22,563 nt of DNA from Candidatus Zhuqueibacterota bacterium (GTDB lineage Bacteria > Zhuqueibacterota > Zhuqueibacteria > Residuimicrobiales > Residuimicrobiaceae), in contig JAFGSU010000420.1 of NCBI GenBank assembly GCA_016934435.1, positions 1 through 22,563 of the forward strand. Reading direction: 5' to 3'. Position 1 is the stretch's first letter, and each line of letters starts with the position of its first letter. Made by a program: the position numbers and the translations under genes. The notes beneath the pieces were generated by a model. That model worked only from the letters and a program-made list of their open reading frames with translations, did no database searches and had not been told where the DNA came from. Below are positions 7,639-15,530 of this stretch, one piece after another.

Positions 7639-7979
7639 GTGCCCGAGTCATGATAGTTAAAATATTAAGTAATCTGTAAATATACAAAATTCGGTGTAAC
7701 GGGTACGATGCAGAAAGAAAAACGCCACCGCACAGGTCCGTAGCCTGACCCGAGAACACCGAATTGATACAATCCGATTTCGGTAGTAACCGGCAAAATA
7801 AAGCGATTAAGCGCCACCCACAGGGTTATCGAAATAACCTGTTGACACCGAATCAACGGCAAAAATGATCAAGCCTATTAAAGTAATAAAAATTCAGGTC
7901 TTTTGCAAGAAAATTTTCAGATTCCAACAGGCCTGCAGGTCAAAAAGCCGATGCGACCATGCGCGTGAACACGTCACCT
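7639..7979. other. Gene-free gap upstream of ffh with inverted repeats
   Basis: No convincing gene, and no SRP RNA (the conserved GGAAG-type loop sequence was looked for and not seen). It holds a perfect 10-bp inverted repeat AATTCGGTGT (7688-7697) / ACACCGAATT (7756-7765), a related ACACCGAATC near 7845, and a perfect 6-bp hairpin GGTTAT-CGAA-ATAACC (7824-7839) that lacks a U tract. The AT-rich part next to ffh presumably carries the operon promoter, but no pair of boxes stands out. Confidence 0.5.
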
Positions 7980-9449
7980 TTACTCGCTATAAAAGTCGAT
8001 CATGCGTTTGATGGCCTCCTGACACACCAGACAAAACTCATTTTCGGGATGATAGATCATCAAACAATAAACCATAGGCCTATACAGACCTTTGGCCGAG
8101 TAACCGGCTCCTTCAAACAATCCTACTTTATCATACACGTCCGTATATTGTTCGCGAATGGCCTCGATGTTGTCGTCTACGGCTTTCATTTGCGACCTGA
8201 ATTTCTTTTTGATGGCGTCACGTTTCTTATCCGAAGCTTTTTTCGCCGCCGCTGCTTCCAATTCTTTGCGCTCCTCCTGCCTGATTTTCCGCTTCATGAG
8301 CTGAAGGCTATCTAATGCATCCTTGCCATATTCAGTGGGTATCTGGATGCCCGGCGATAGAAGATGCTGCCATTTTACCTGTCCGGGACTCAGATAGGCG
8401 GTGATATTGGGCTCTAACGGTTCCACTCCCTTTGGATAAATATCGTTGTAAGCTACATCGGAGGAATAATACTCGTCCGCCAGCCCGGCAAAGGAGTGGC
8501 CGAATTCATGCGGAAACACCATGTTGCTGCGCTCATTATCGACGGTGCTGATGGCGTAATCATTATAGATACCGCCGCCGCCGTACCGTTCGCTGTTGGC
8601 AAGGATGATGATGGCATCATAAGGAACCTGTGATGCAATGGCGCGCATCAGTTTGTTCTCTTCGGTGAGCAAATACCGATCGGTATCCAGGGCATTGAAA
8701 GAAGCGTTCAAAGTCGTTTTCTTGTATCGTTGTTGGCGCGGTTCATCCATGCCGTTCTCGGGTGAAGGGCGCAAAACCCCGGTAACATTAAATTTATCCT
8801 TATGGCTTTTAAAGGGCTCCACGCCGAAAAGCACCTCGACGTACCGATCACAATCCCCCTTGAATTTTTCTTTTTCATCCACGCCGTAGCCTTCTCCGAT
8901 AAAGACCAGGTCGACGCAGGTGTGTGGATCGCCGTTTTGCAGCGCCGGATAGATAATATCGTGCGGCAGAGTCGTTTCGCGAATAATATGATAATCGGAT
9001 GGATCAATTTTTTGCGTGAAAATGGCATGAAGCATATTTTTCTTATCCCGGCTTTCCACAACAAAGAGCACAGGGCGTTTTGGATAGGGTATCCGCACCG
9101 AACGCTCGTAAACGCGTTTCACGCCCTCGATGGCCGGCGTTGTCGTGCGATATTCGGCGAATATACAGCTAAAGCCGTGGCTGTAGATAAGCTTGTTGGA
9201 TGCGATATCGTACACCTTTACTTCATAACTGCCGTTATTAAAGGGATCAATTAGATGGTTCGGATTTCCCGGCCAGATGGCTTCCCGGTACATTTGATCG
9301 ATGGTGGCAAATTCCTCTCTGGCATCGCCGAACTGGTATAAATCGATGCGCAGGGCCTGGTTGATGAAATAGTCGTCAAACTGGATTTTTTCCTGCGCAA
9401 CGCTCAAAGCGACCAGGAGCATCAGCAATGTCATAACGATTTTATTCAT
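7980..9449 (-). CDS. Secreted metallopeptidase, M64 (IgA peptidase) family
   Basis: A 489-residue protein with a signal peptide (1 to about 18; hydrophobic core, cleavage near SVA-Q). After an N-terminal beta-rich region comes the catalytic part: the D-L-V-F-I-G-E-G-Y segment (about 180-188) typical of M64, then the zinc motif HEFGHSFAGLADEY (314-327) with H314, H318 and the catalytic E315. The family's C-terminal GLYRP (454-458) and Cys pattern (C462, C473, C476) are present. Between them an insert of about 60 residues (379-440) rich in Lys, Glu and Ala is probably a helical or coiled-coil arm. It likely cleaves proteins outside the cytoplasm; the substrate is unknown despite the family name. 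The start at 9449 is chosen because GAGG precedes it and a signal peptide follows; upstream in-frame codons run through a repeat. Confidence 0.92.
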   Translation of the reverse strand: MNKIVMTLLMLLVALSVAQEKIQFDDYFINQALRIDLYQFGDAREEFATIDQMYREAIWPGNPNHLIDPFNNGSYEVKVYDIASNKLIYSHGFSCIFAEYRTTTPAIEGVKRVYERSVRIPYPKRPVLFVVESRDKKNMLHAIFTQKIDPSDYHIIRETTLPHDIIYPALQNGDPHTCVDLVFIGEGYGVDEKEKFKGDCDRYVEVLFGVEPFKSHKDKFNVTGVLRPSPENGMDEPRQQRYKKTTLNASFNALDTDRYLLTEENKLMRAIASQVPYDAIIILANSERYGGGGIYNDYAISTVDNERSNMVFPHEFGHSFAGLADEYYSSDVAYNDIYPKGVEPLEPNITAYLSPGQVKWQHLLSPGIQIPTEYGKDALDSLQLMKRKIRQEERKELEAAAAKKASDKKRDAIKKKFRSQMKAVDDNIEAIREQYTDVYDKVGLFEGAGYSAKGLYRPMVYCLMIYHPENEFCLVCQEAIKRMIDFYSE

Positions 9450-9474
9450 GATTATTCCTCTCTTTTTTTGATCA

Positions 9475-9503
9475 ATTTTACAAATTTCGAAATCGAAAGT
9501 CAA
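9475..9503 (-). promoter_or_regulatory. Sigma70-type promoter for the M64 peptidase gene
   Basis: On the minus strand, TTGACT (-35, 9498-9503) and TAAAAT (-10, 9475-9480) are separated by exactly 17 bp, each matching five of six consensus bases. The predicted transcript would start about 18-20 bases before the ATG at 9449, leaving room for the GAGG ribosome site. Confidence 0.55.
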
Positions 9504-9532
9504 GTGGATAATAGTTGAGTAATTATGGAGTG

Positions 9533-9783
9533 GGGCTGTCCAATGCCCTTTCAGCGGAGATTGCTTCATCCGCCTGTGGCTGATTCGCAATGACATTTTT
9601 TGCTGTGTACTTGGGTGCATAATGGCATTTTTGCCATATACCACTTCTGAGGACACAATACAACGATGTCATCGCGAGCGGAGAACACAGATGCAAAAAA
9701 AGGCCGGTAAATGCCGTGGAGCGTGGCGATCTCCGCTGAAAGGGCATTGGATAAAGAAAATTACCTTATGGCGGAGACAGCCC
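9533..9783. repeat. MITE-like inverted-repeat element with two opposed family A copies
   Basis: A perfect 22-bp inverted repeat lies at 9540-9561 (begins CCAATGCCCTTTCAGC) and 9729-9750. An outer 8-bp pair GGGCTGTC (9533-9540) / GACAGCCC (9776-9783) brackets it. Just inside each arm lies a copy of repeat family A, in opposite orientations (9562-9600 minus, 9666-9735 plus). Near the centre is a hairpin ATGGCA-TTTT-TGCCAT (9622-9637). There is no transposase or long coding frame. It fills the gap between the M64 gene and the end of the fucosidase operon. No clear target-site duplication was identified. Confidence 0.7.
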
Positions 9784-9844
9784 AATTCCATAAACCTGCA
9801 CATTTATTTCTGATACCTGCAGCGCCAAAGGATCCCGCCATCAC

Positions 9845-11890
9845 CTACTCCTCCCCATGCCACAACCAGTCATCCGGCACCAAAAGTTTGGGCATACCGG
9901 CTTTTTGCACCGAGACTTTAAGCGCATCGCCTCCGGTTTTTTCAAAATAGATAACCCGGATCGGGTGGAATCCTTCGCTCAGGGCGATCACGCCGCGTCG
10001 TTCCAGCACGCCGTGCAGCAGATCATTATCCACCACCAGCTCGTCGCCGATGTACAGGCGGCTGCCGTCGTCGGAGGCGGTATAAAATATGTACATGCCG
10101 TCTTCCGGGATGCGGATGTATCCCGTGTATTCAAATCCGAACCGCTCCTCCTGTCGCCGCGGCGAAAAGGTGAAATTGGGCGCCACGCCCGACTTTAGCG
10201 CATCCATTTGGGCGAATGCCGGCAGGGCATCCCATTCGCCCTCGAAATAGCGGTAGCGTAATCCCGGCCGCGCATTTTTGAGCAGCTGCGCCGACCTTGG
10301 TTCTACCCTGGCAAAAGTTTTTGCGGCTACTCCGCTCACCGGCTTGGCGTCTCTGAAGCAACGGACGCGGACGGTTGCGCTTTGATTAATAAAAATCGGT
10401 CTGGCGTACAAGTGCGAGCCGGCCGTCGGATTTGTCCCGTCCACGGTGTATCGGAATGCTACGTTTTCGCGCTCGGCGGCGAATTCGACTTTCAATGAAT
10501 CGATGAAAATATCAAATTCGGTAAGAATTTCCGGCGGATTGCCGATATCCGCTTTGCCGTCGACATCCAGCGCCACGACGCTGTCGTATGGATCGGGCGC
10601 CTCCTCCGGCAGGCGGATGATTATTTCCTCGCCGGTCTGCTCCACTTCCAGCGCCCGTTCCGACTGTGCCAGCAAAACCGCGCGATCCGGCTGATTATAA
10701 ATATTCGTCACCACCAGTTTGCCGTCCACGGGCCAATCGAATACATGCAGGTAGAGACGGGTGCTTTTATCCGATTCTTTGATCGTACACCGGCCCCAGT
10801 CGAGGTGTTTGAATGGGCTGGCCCGGGTGGCATAGATCGCTTCGCCATTCACCGCCATCCATTCTCCCATCTGCTGCAGGTGTTCGATGCTTGCTTGTGG
10901 AAACAATCCCTCGGCCGTAGGCCCGACGTTGAGCAAAAAATTGCCGCCCTTGGAAGCGATATCCACCAGATTGCGGATGAGTTGTTTGGTCGATTTATAG
11001 TTATGGTTGTGTTTGTTGTAGCCCCAGTGGTCGTTCATGGTCATGCAGGTTTCCCAGTCGCGGCCGGGTAACCCGGTGGCGGGGATTTCCTGCTCCGGCG
11101 TGCCGAAATCGCCGGAAAATTCACCGGCAATGGTGAATCCCTCCATGCCGGCGCGACCGGCGCCGACGCGGTTGTTGATGATTATATCGGGCTGCAAACC
11201 GCGTACATATTGGTAGGTTTCCCAACCGTAGCGGCTGTTCCAGGTCGACTCCCACTCGCCGTCGAACCAGAGCACCCCAATGTCGCCATAGTTGGTCAGG
11301 AGCTCTTTCAGTTGATCTTTCATATATCGATAATAGCGATCATAGTCGGCGCCTTCGCCGGGACGGTCGGTCTCCCACTCCCGCCGCGGCAAATAATCGG
11401 GATGATGCCAGTCCATGATGGAATGATAAAAGCACAGCCTGATGCCGTGTTTGCCGCAGGCCGCCGCCAGTTCCTTGAGGATGTCGCGCTTGAAGGGCGT
11501 CGACATGACGTCGAAATCGGTGTATTTGGAATCGAACAGGCAAAAGCCGTCGTGATGTTTGGAGGTGATGACGATATACTTCATCCCCGCGCCTTTGGCC
11601 ATGCGCACCCAGGCGTCGGCGTCGAATAGCGTAGGATTAAATTGGGCGATAAATCGGTCATAAACCGGCAGTGGGATTTTCGCGGAATGGCGAATCCATT
11701 CACCGTAGGTGGTTACGCCCTCCCATTCGCCGGCGGGAATGGCGTAGAGTCCCCAGTGGATGAACAAACCGAAACGCGCCTCGCGCCACCAGCGCATGCG
11801 GGTATCTTTTTCGGCTTGAGATTGGGCTTGCGCCGGGCTGAGAAAACTCCATGTTAAAACAAAAAGAATCAATATGCTTGTATTTTTCAT
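9845..11890 (-). CDS. Secreted alpha-L-fucosidase, GH29, with chitobiase-C-like and PA14 domains
   Basis: A 681-residue enzyme with a signal peptide (1 to about 23, AQA cleavage). The GH29 barrel (about 28-365) shows FGLFIHWGLY (40-49), SKHHDGF (110-116), DWHHPDY, and the nucleophile region VLWFDGEW with Asp210 as the predicted nucleophile; the acid/base is not assigned. The segments TPEQEIP (264-270) and GGNFLLNVGP (315-324) are further family marks. After a beta-sandwich comes a chitobiase/hexosaminidase C-terminal-like segment (about 465-530, with the V-D-G-T-N-P-T core) and a PA14-like domain (about 543-672, F-G-F-E-Y-T-G-Y-I-R-I-P), likely carbohydrate-binding. It hydrolyses alpha-linked fucose from glycans. 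GAGGGAAAG precedes the ATG, and only 16 bp separate it from the upstream fucosidase gene, so the two share a transcript. Confidence 0.95.
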   Translation of the reverse strand: MKNTSILILFVLTWSFLSPAQAQSQAEKDTRMRWWREARFGLFIHWGLYAIPAGEWEGVTTYGEWIRHSAKIPLPVYDRFIAQFNPTLFDADAWVRMAKGAGMKYIVITSKHHDGFCLFDSKYTDFDVMSTPFKRDILKELAAACGKHGIRLCFYHSIMDWHHPDYLPRREWETDRPGEGADYDRYYRYMKDQLKELLTNYGDIGVLWFDGEWESTWNSRYGWETYQYVRGLQPDIIINNRVGAGRAGMEGFTIAGEFSGDFGTPEQEIPATGLPGRDWETCMTMNDHWGYNKHNHNYKSTKQLIRNLVDIASKGGNFLLNVGPTAEGLFPQASIEHLQQMGEWMAVNGEAIYATRASPFKHLDWGRCTIKESDKSTRLYLHVFDWPVDGKLVVTNIYNQPDRAVLLAQSERALEVEQTGEEIIIRLPEEAPDPYDSVVALDVDGKADIGNPPEILTEFDIFIDSLKVEFAAERENVAFRYTVDGTNPTAGSHLYARPIFINQSATVRVRCFRDAKPVSGVAAKTFARVEPRSAQLLKNARPGLRYRYFEGEWDALPAFAQMDALKSGVAPNFTFSPRRQEERFGFEYTGYIRIPEDGMYIFYTASDDGSRLYIGDELVVDNDLLHGVLERRGVIALSEGFHPIRVIYFEKTGGDALKVSVQKAGMPKLLVPDDWLWHGEE

Positions 11891-11906
11891 TCTTTCCCTC
11901 AGCTTG

Positions 11907-13352
11907 TTATTTTGCGGGTGTGATTCTTAAGGTCCAGGCATAGGGGTTGGGCGGAGATTTTTGCATTGCCGGCGGCACGACGACCGTGATGCCGCCTTTG
12001 TGGGTGCGCCACGTCAGGGGCTTGGCATATCCCAATAATTCGATGGTCGCTGTCGTATCAGCCGGAACAGCAGGAATATCAATTTCCGCCGGCATCGCCT
12101 CGCCCTCCTGCACGAGATAGACGGCATGGATGCGACCATCCTGCAGGGCGGTGTAGGCAAACGCATCCTTCTTGTAAGGATAAAACGGTGCGCTGTTATA
12201 TATTGCCGGGCTGTTATCGCGCATCCAGCGGCCGATCCGTTCCAATCGATCGTAGGCTTCAGCCGGCCATTCGCCGGTGGGGTCCGGTCCGACGTTGAGA
12301 AGAAAATTGCCGCCTTTGGCGACGATCTCTACCAGCGTATGAATCAACTGTCTTGCTGATTTATGGCTATCCCCGGGATTGAACGACCAGGATGAGCCCA
12401 TGGTCATGCAGGTTTCCCAGGGATAATCGAGCGGCTGCTCCGGAATCTGCTGTTCGGGCGTGCGATAGTTTTCGTATTTGCCGGTCACGGTGCGGTCTAC
12501 CATGATCAGTCCGGGTTGCAGACGCCGCGCCATGTCGGCGATGCGGTCCATGTGGATGTCCTGGTCGTACGGCTTCATCCCAGCCCAGCTTTTTATATCG
12601 TCGGTGATGCTAACACTGGGTCGGACCCAGCCGCCGTCGAGCCAGAGGATATCGACCCGGCCATAGTCGGTGAGCAATTCCTGGATCTGGTTATAGGTGA
12701 ACTCGCAGAACCGTTTCCAGCGCTGCGGATATTTGGCCGGATCGTAGTTGACGTTGCGATCGGGGGTGGCCCATTCTTTGGCCCAGTAATCCGGGTGATG
12801 CCAGTCGGGTTTGGAGAAATAGGCGCCGATCATGAAGCCGCGCCGGCGGAAAGCGCTGAAAATTTCCCGGGTGATATTTGCCCGCGCATCGATGTGGAAG
12901 GGGCATTGGGGATCGGTGATTTTGTAATCGGTGTATTTGCTGTCGAACATACAAAAACCGTCGTGATGTTTGGTGGTGAAGACAAGATAGCGCATGCCGG
13001 CGTCATGGGCGGCCCGGGCCCATTTGTGCGGATCGAAGCGCAGGGGATTGAAGGATTTTTTCAGGTTTTCATAGTCCCGGACGTATTCGATGTAGTTGCG
13101 GCCGCCCCGGCTGCACCACGGCTCATCCTCGGAGCAGATGGACCACGATTCCACCACGCCCCACTGGCAGTAGGGTCCCCAGTGCATCATCAGCCCGAAT
13201 TTTTGATTCTGAAACTGCTGCAAATTTCGCAGCACCAGCGGATCGGTCTCCACTTCGTCTGGATTGTATTGCGCCAGCAGCAGTATGGGGACAAAACACA
13301 GGAGTGCGGCGAGGGACTTCAGTGATAAGATATGGCCACAAATATCGTTCAT
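11907..13352 (-). CDS. Secreted alpha-L-fucosidase, GH29 (second, compact paralogue)
   Basis: A 481-residue protein from the ATG at 13352, with a signal peptide (1 to about 28, core L-A-A-L-L-C-F-V-P-I-L-L-L-A). The GH29 barrel shows FGLMMHWGPY (52-61), TKHHDGFCMFDSKYTDY (127-143), DWHHPDY (183-189), and DILWLDGGW with predicted nucleophile Asp239. TPEQQIP and GGNFLLNVGP follow, then a C-terminal beta-sandwich. It lacks the extra domains of its downstream partner. The two align clearly at the motifs but differ widely between them, so this is an old divergence rather than a recent duplication, and the linkages cut may differ. No good Shine-Dalgarno precedes the ATG; the frame stays open upstream for 111 more codons, but that part is repeat-like and the signal peptide fixes the start. 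First gene of the fucosidase operon. Confidence 0.93.
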   Translation of the reverse strand: MNDICGHILSLKSLAALLCFVPILLLAQYNPDEVETDPLVLRNLQQFQNQKFGLMMHWGPYCQWGVVESWSICSEDEPWCSRGGRNYIEYVRDYENLKKSFNPLRFDPHKWARAAHDAGMRYLVFTTKHHDGFCMFDSKYTDYKITDPQCPFHIDARANITREIFSAFRRRGFMIGAYFSKPDWHHPDYWAKEWATPDRNVNYDPAKYPQRWKRFCEFTYNQIQELLTDYGRVDILWLDGGWVRPSVSITDDIKSWAGMKPYDQDIHMDRIADMARRLQPGLIMVDRTVTGKYENYRTPEQQIPEQPLDYPWETCMTMGSSWSFNPGDSHKSARQLIHTLVEIVAKGGNFLLNVGPDPTGEWPAEAYDRLERIGRWMRDNSPAIYNSAPFYPYKKDAFAYTALQDGRIHAVYLVQEGEAMPAEIDIPAVPADTTATIELLGYAKPLTWRTHKGGITVVVPPAMQKSPPNPYAWTLRITPAK

Positions 13353-13395
13353 AAGCGCTTTCGCAATTGGTTGAGAGTTGATATTAACAGATGAG

Positions 13396-13424
13396 ATTAT
13401 AGACAATATAAGAGATTTATTGAA
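13396..13424 (-). promoter_or_regulatory. Candidate promoter of the fucosidase operon
   Basis: On the minus strand an exact TATAAT (13396-13401) lies 17 bp downstream of TTCAAT (13419-13424), a weak -35. This places the start of transcription some 35-40 bases before the ATG at 13352, in an AT-rich stretch. Confidence 0.4.
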
Positions 13425-13586
13425 GAAAAAACAATAAATTTTGCAAGGAATGCTCTCAGGTTTGGCTGCGACAGAACTGCTGACATTTCGGCCCGTGGTG
13501 TACTCCGGGGATGTTTTTCTAGCGATAGTAAATACTGGCAATACACCGGTTTTGTTCTTTGCACTGGACGCGGAGCTTACGATAAA

Positions 13587-13620
13587 ACATCTCACCGCAA
13601 AGCGGTGCGACGAGATTGAG
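13587..13620 (+). repeat. 34-bp hairpin repeat, copy 1
   Basis: Begins ACATCTCACCGC and ends with ACGAGATT plus three bases. It contains a perfect hairpin CACCGC-AAA-GCGGTG. A diverged second copy lies at 14196-14229. Confidence 0.7.
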
Positions 13621-13624
13621 TATA

Positions 13625-13706
13625 GAATAAGGCAAGTCCCGTTAGGGACGATATATTTGTAGCAACACATCAGTGAATAAGACAAGACCCGTTAGAGACG
13701 ATATAT
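13625..13706 (+). repeat. Pair of 32-bp direct repeats, 50 bp apart
   Basis: Copies at 13625-13656 and 13675-13706 share GAATAAG-CAAG--CCGTTAG-GACGATATAT with only three mismatches. Copy 1 contains the small hairpin GTCCC-GTTA-GGGAC. With only two copies and a decayed second palindrome it is a dispersed-type repeat, not a CRISPR. Confidence 0.7.
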
Positions 13707-13745
13707 GATCAGAGCCGCCGCTGCTGCAAATCTGTGCAAACCACC

Positions 13746-13937
13746 GATCCTATGCTGTGACAATTGCGACGACGCAGAGCGTCATAGGATTGAGGTTGTC
13801 CAAAAAGTACGATAACAGCCGTCAAATATAGTTAAGTGACAGCATGGCCCCCTCATCCTGTCCTTCTCCCCCCTTGAGAAATGGGGGAGAAGGCACTCAT
13901 AACGTAGAATCTCTACCTTTTTACGAAATTTTTGGAC
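13746..13937. repeat. Nested inverted repeats with an 11-bp hairpin
   Basis: Three structures follow each other: ATCCTATG (13746-13753) with CATAGGAT (about 13783-13790); GTCCAAAAA (13798-13806) with TTTTTGGAC (13929-13937); and inside the latter a perfect 11-bp stem CCTTCTCCCCC (13862-13872) / GGGGGAGAAGG (13883-13893). There is no coding potential. The inner hairpin resembles the common environmental CCTTCTCCC-type intergenic repeat. Confidence 0.6.
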
Positions 13938-13963
13938 ACCTCGAGACTGGGCAGAGCGATGTT

Positions 13964-14038
13964 ACGAGATTGATTGCAAGGCAAAACTCATAGCGCCTTT
14001 GCGCCCTTGCGTTCAATTTTAATTTTTAACGCAGGGCG
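13964..14038 (+). repeat. 75-bp dispersed repeat, copy A
   Basis: Starts ACGAGATT, contains GCAAGG-AAAACTCAT and TTGCGTTCAATTTTAATTTT, and ends AACGCAGGGCG. The last 35 bases fold as CGCCCTTGCGTT with AACGCAGGGCG (one bulge). Copy B is at 14237-14319. Confidence 0.75.
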
Positions 14039-14195
14039 CCATGCTGCAAGGTAAATTCATGGCGTCTCTGCTGCTACGTGTCTTTCTGTATTATGCGTTG
14101 CGTTTTCACTCTCTCGGGCGGTGCAACGCTTACTCTACATAGTAACATCTCACGGTTACGATGTTACACACCGGACGCCGTTCGTTTGAACAAAC

Positions 14196-14229
14196 ACATC
14201 TCACCGCAGAGCGTTGGAACGAGATTAGG
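14196..14229 (+). repeat. 34-bp hairpin repeat, copy 2
   Basis: A diverged copy of 13587-13620 with the same length and ends, about six or seven substitutions, and a weakened stem. Confidence 0.65.
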
Positions 14230-14236
14230 TGGTGTG

Positions 14237-14319
14237 ACGAGATTAACCGCAAGGTAAAACTCATTGCGTCTTTGCGTCCTCGCGCCCTTGCGTTCAATTT
14301 TAATTTTAAACGCAGGGCG
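14237..14319 (+). repeat. 83-bp dispersed repeat, copy B
   Basis: Same repeat as 13964-14038, in the same orientation, but with an 8-bp expansion in the CTTTGCGTCCTCGCG part. The terminal stem-loop is conserved. Confidence 0.75.
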
Positions 14320-14371
14320 ACAGGCCGCGGAGTAAAACATCCAACCGTAGAGAGAGTGCGTGAAAATAGCA

Positions 14372-14404
14372 AAGCCCCAAAGGTTTTCAAGACCTTCGGG
14401 GCTT
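14372..14404 (-). terminator. Terminator-like hairpin after the PorV-family gene
   Basis: A 13-bp stem with one G-U-type mismatch (AAGCCCCAAAGGT 14372-14384 with ACCTTCGGGGCTT 14392-14404) and a 7-base loop, 40 bp past the stop at 14444. The T run after it is short (TGCTATTTTC), so termination may be partial. Confidence 0.65.
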
Positions 14405-14443
14405 GCCTTCCCACTTGTACGGATTACAGCGTGGGATTCCCGC

Positions 14444-15484
14444 TCAGAAACTAAATCCGATGCTGAAATACTGATTGGCATCGAACAGTTTCATATCACG
14501 ATACGCGTAATCGATCATCACTTTTGTGTTGCCCAGTGGAATATGAACGCCGGCGCCAAATGCCAATCCGAACTGGCTGTCGTCCTTGATGTCTTCCGGA
14601 TAATCTTCCGGATAGAGGGGCAGGGCATAGCCACCGCGCAAAAAGACCATGTCTTTGAATGCGTATTCCGCGCCAGCGCTGAGATTATCAACCGCATAAC
14701 TGTTGTTGGAATAGAGTCCGGAAATATTTAACGCCTGCATATCATTCAATTTATAACCATATGATATTCCCATGGTCATACTCGTCGGCAATTCAAATGC
14801 CGCCATATCGAGTTTGGTCGTCCTGCTGGTGGCGCCGGGGTCCGCCCAGGGAATCGAGGAGTTGAACTCAATGCTGGTACCATCATAGCGCATCTCGCCA
14901 CCGAGGTTGCGCAGGGTAACTCCGAACGCCACTTTCCACGGTGTGATGTATTGCAGTCCAAAATCGAATGCGATACCGGTAGCGCGCATGTTGCCGATGT
15001 TTTCACTGACGACCTTCATATTGGTGCCGAAACGAATGCGATCGGTAAATTGCCGCGCATAAGAAACACCGATGGTCATAAAGCTGGGCTTGATGGTTTC
15101 ACCGGTTCCTTCCGGCGCCTCAATGGTGGTCACATCGATATCACCGACGCTGAATAACTGCAGCGACAGACCCAGATGGCCCCATTTCCCCATGCGCACA
15201 CCGGCGCCAAAATAAGAAATATTCATATCGGCAAAATAGGGCACATAGGAAAAACTGGCTTCATTGCCGCGAATGGAAGAGAGACCCGCCGGGTTCCAGT
15301 ACAGCGCTTCGATACCTGCGACACTGGCGACATTCGCGCCTCCCATTGCGACGTTGCGCGCACCCATGGGAATCATCAATTCCGGAGCAGCGCTCGTCCC
15401 TACTTTGGGCGCGCTGGCAAAAACTACCTGAACGGCCAATAGCGCCCAAATCATCGTGAGCAACAAAATAACTTTTCTATTCAT
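14444..15484 (-). CDS. PorV/PorQ-family outer-membrane beta-barrel protein
   Basis: A 346-residue protein with a signal peptide (1 to about 24, VFASA). The mature N-terminus carries the PorV/PorQ hallmark: PMGARNVAMGGANVAS (39-54) followed by ALYWNPAGL (60-68). The rest is alternating beta-strands ending in a C-terminal Phe (SIGFSF), as expected for an outer-membrane barrel. PorV in Bacteroidetes is the shuttle that takes type IX cargo from the translocon to the attachment complex; the relatives in other FCB phyla are less well known. The start at 15484 is preferred over an ATG 21 bases upstream because AAGGAGAGG lies just before it. It is the last gene of the receptor operon, directly after a protein with a sorting-type C-terminal domain, which fits a secretion partner role. 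Confidence 0.88.
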   Translation of the reverse strand: MNRKVILLLTMIWALLAVQVVFASAPKVGTSAAPELMIPMGARNVAMGGANVASVAGIEALYWNPAGLSSIRGNEASFSYVPYFADMNISYFGAGVRMGKWGHLGLSLQLFSVGDIDVTTIEAPEGTGETIKPSFMTIGVSYARQFTDRIRFGTNMKVVSENIGNMRATGIAFDFGLQYITPWKVAFGVTLRNLGGEMRYDGTSIEFNSSIPWADPGATSRTTKLDMAAFELPTSMTMGISYGYKLNDMQALNISGLYSNNSYAVDNLSAGAEYAFKDMVFLRGGYALPLYPEDYPEDIKDDSQFGLAFGAGVHIPLGNTKVMIDYAYRDMKLFDANQYFSIGFSF

Positions 15485-15530
15485 ATCTAACCTCTCCTTC
15501 ATCATTGTAATGATTCATCGCTCAAGGATT

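Larger units (their letters stand above)
13425..14371. other. About 950 bp without genes, filled with several short repeat families
   Basis: No gene is credible here; the short open frames read through repeats. The stretch holds the 34-bp, 32-bp and 75-83-bp repeat pairs and the nested inverted repeats listed separately. It separates the fucosidase operon from the end of the receptor/PorV operon. Confidence 0.65.

Noticed and set aside
7665..7862. 65-codon minus-strand frame upstream of ffh
   Set aside because: It spans the inverted repeats and has no ribosome site or recognisable family.
7639..7979. Possible SRP RNA gene next to ffh
   Set aside because: A GGTC/GACC pairing near 7735-7750 was noticed, but the conserved SRP RNA tetraloop and internal-loop sequence are missing.
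9450..9656. N-terminal extension of the M64 peptidase frame
   Set aside because: It translates through the inverted-repeat element and the predicted promoter, while a signal peptide and a ribosome site mark the start at 9449.
13353..13685. 111-codon upstream extension of the compact fucosidase
   Set aside because: It runs across repeats and the candidate promoter and would bury the signal peptide; no family similarity is visible.
13625..13706. Possible CRISPR
   Set aside because: There are only two imperfect copies with an 18-bp gap, no further units and no cas genes.
14130..14481. Short overlapping frames on both strands after the PorV gene
   Set aside because: They read through the 34-bp and 83-bp repeats and the terminator hairpin, without ribosome sites.
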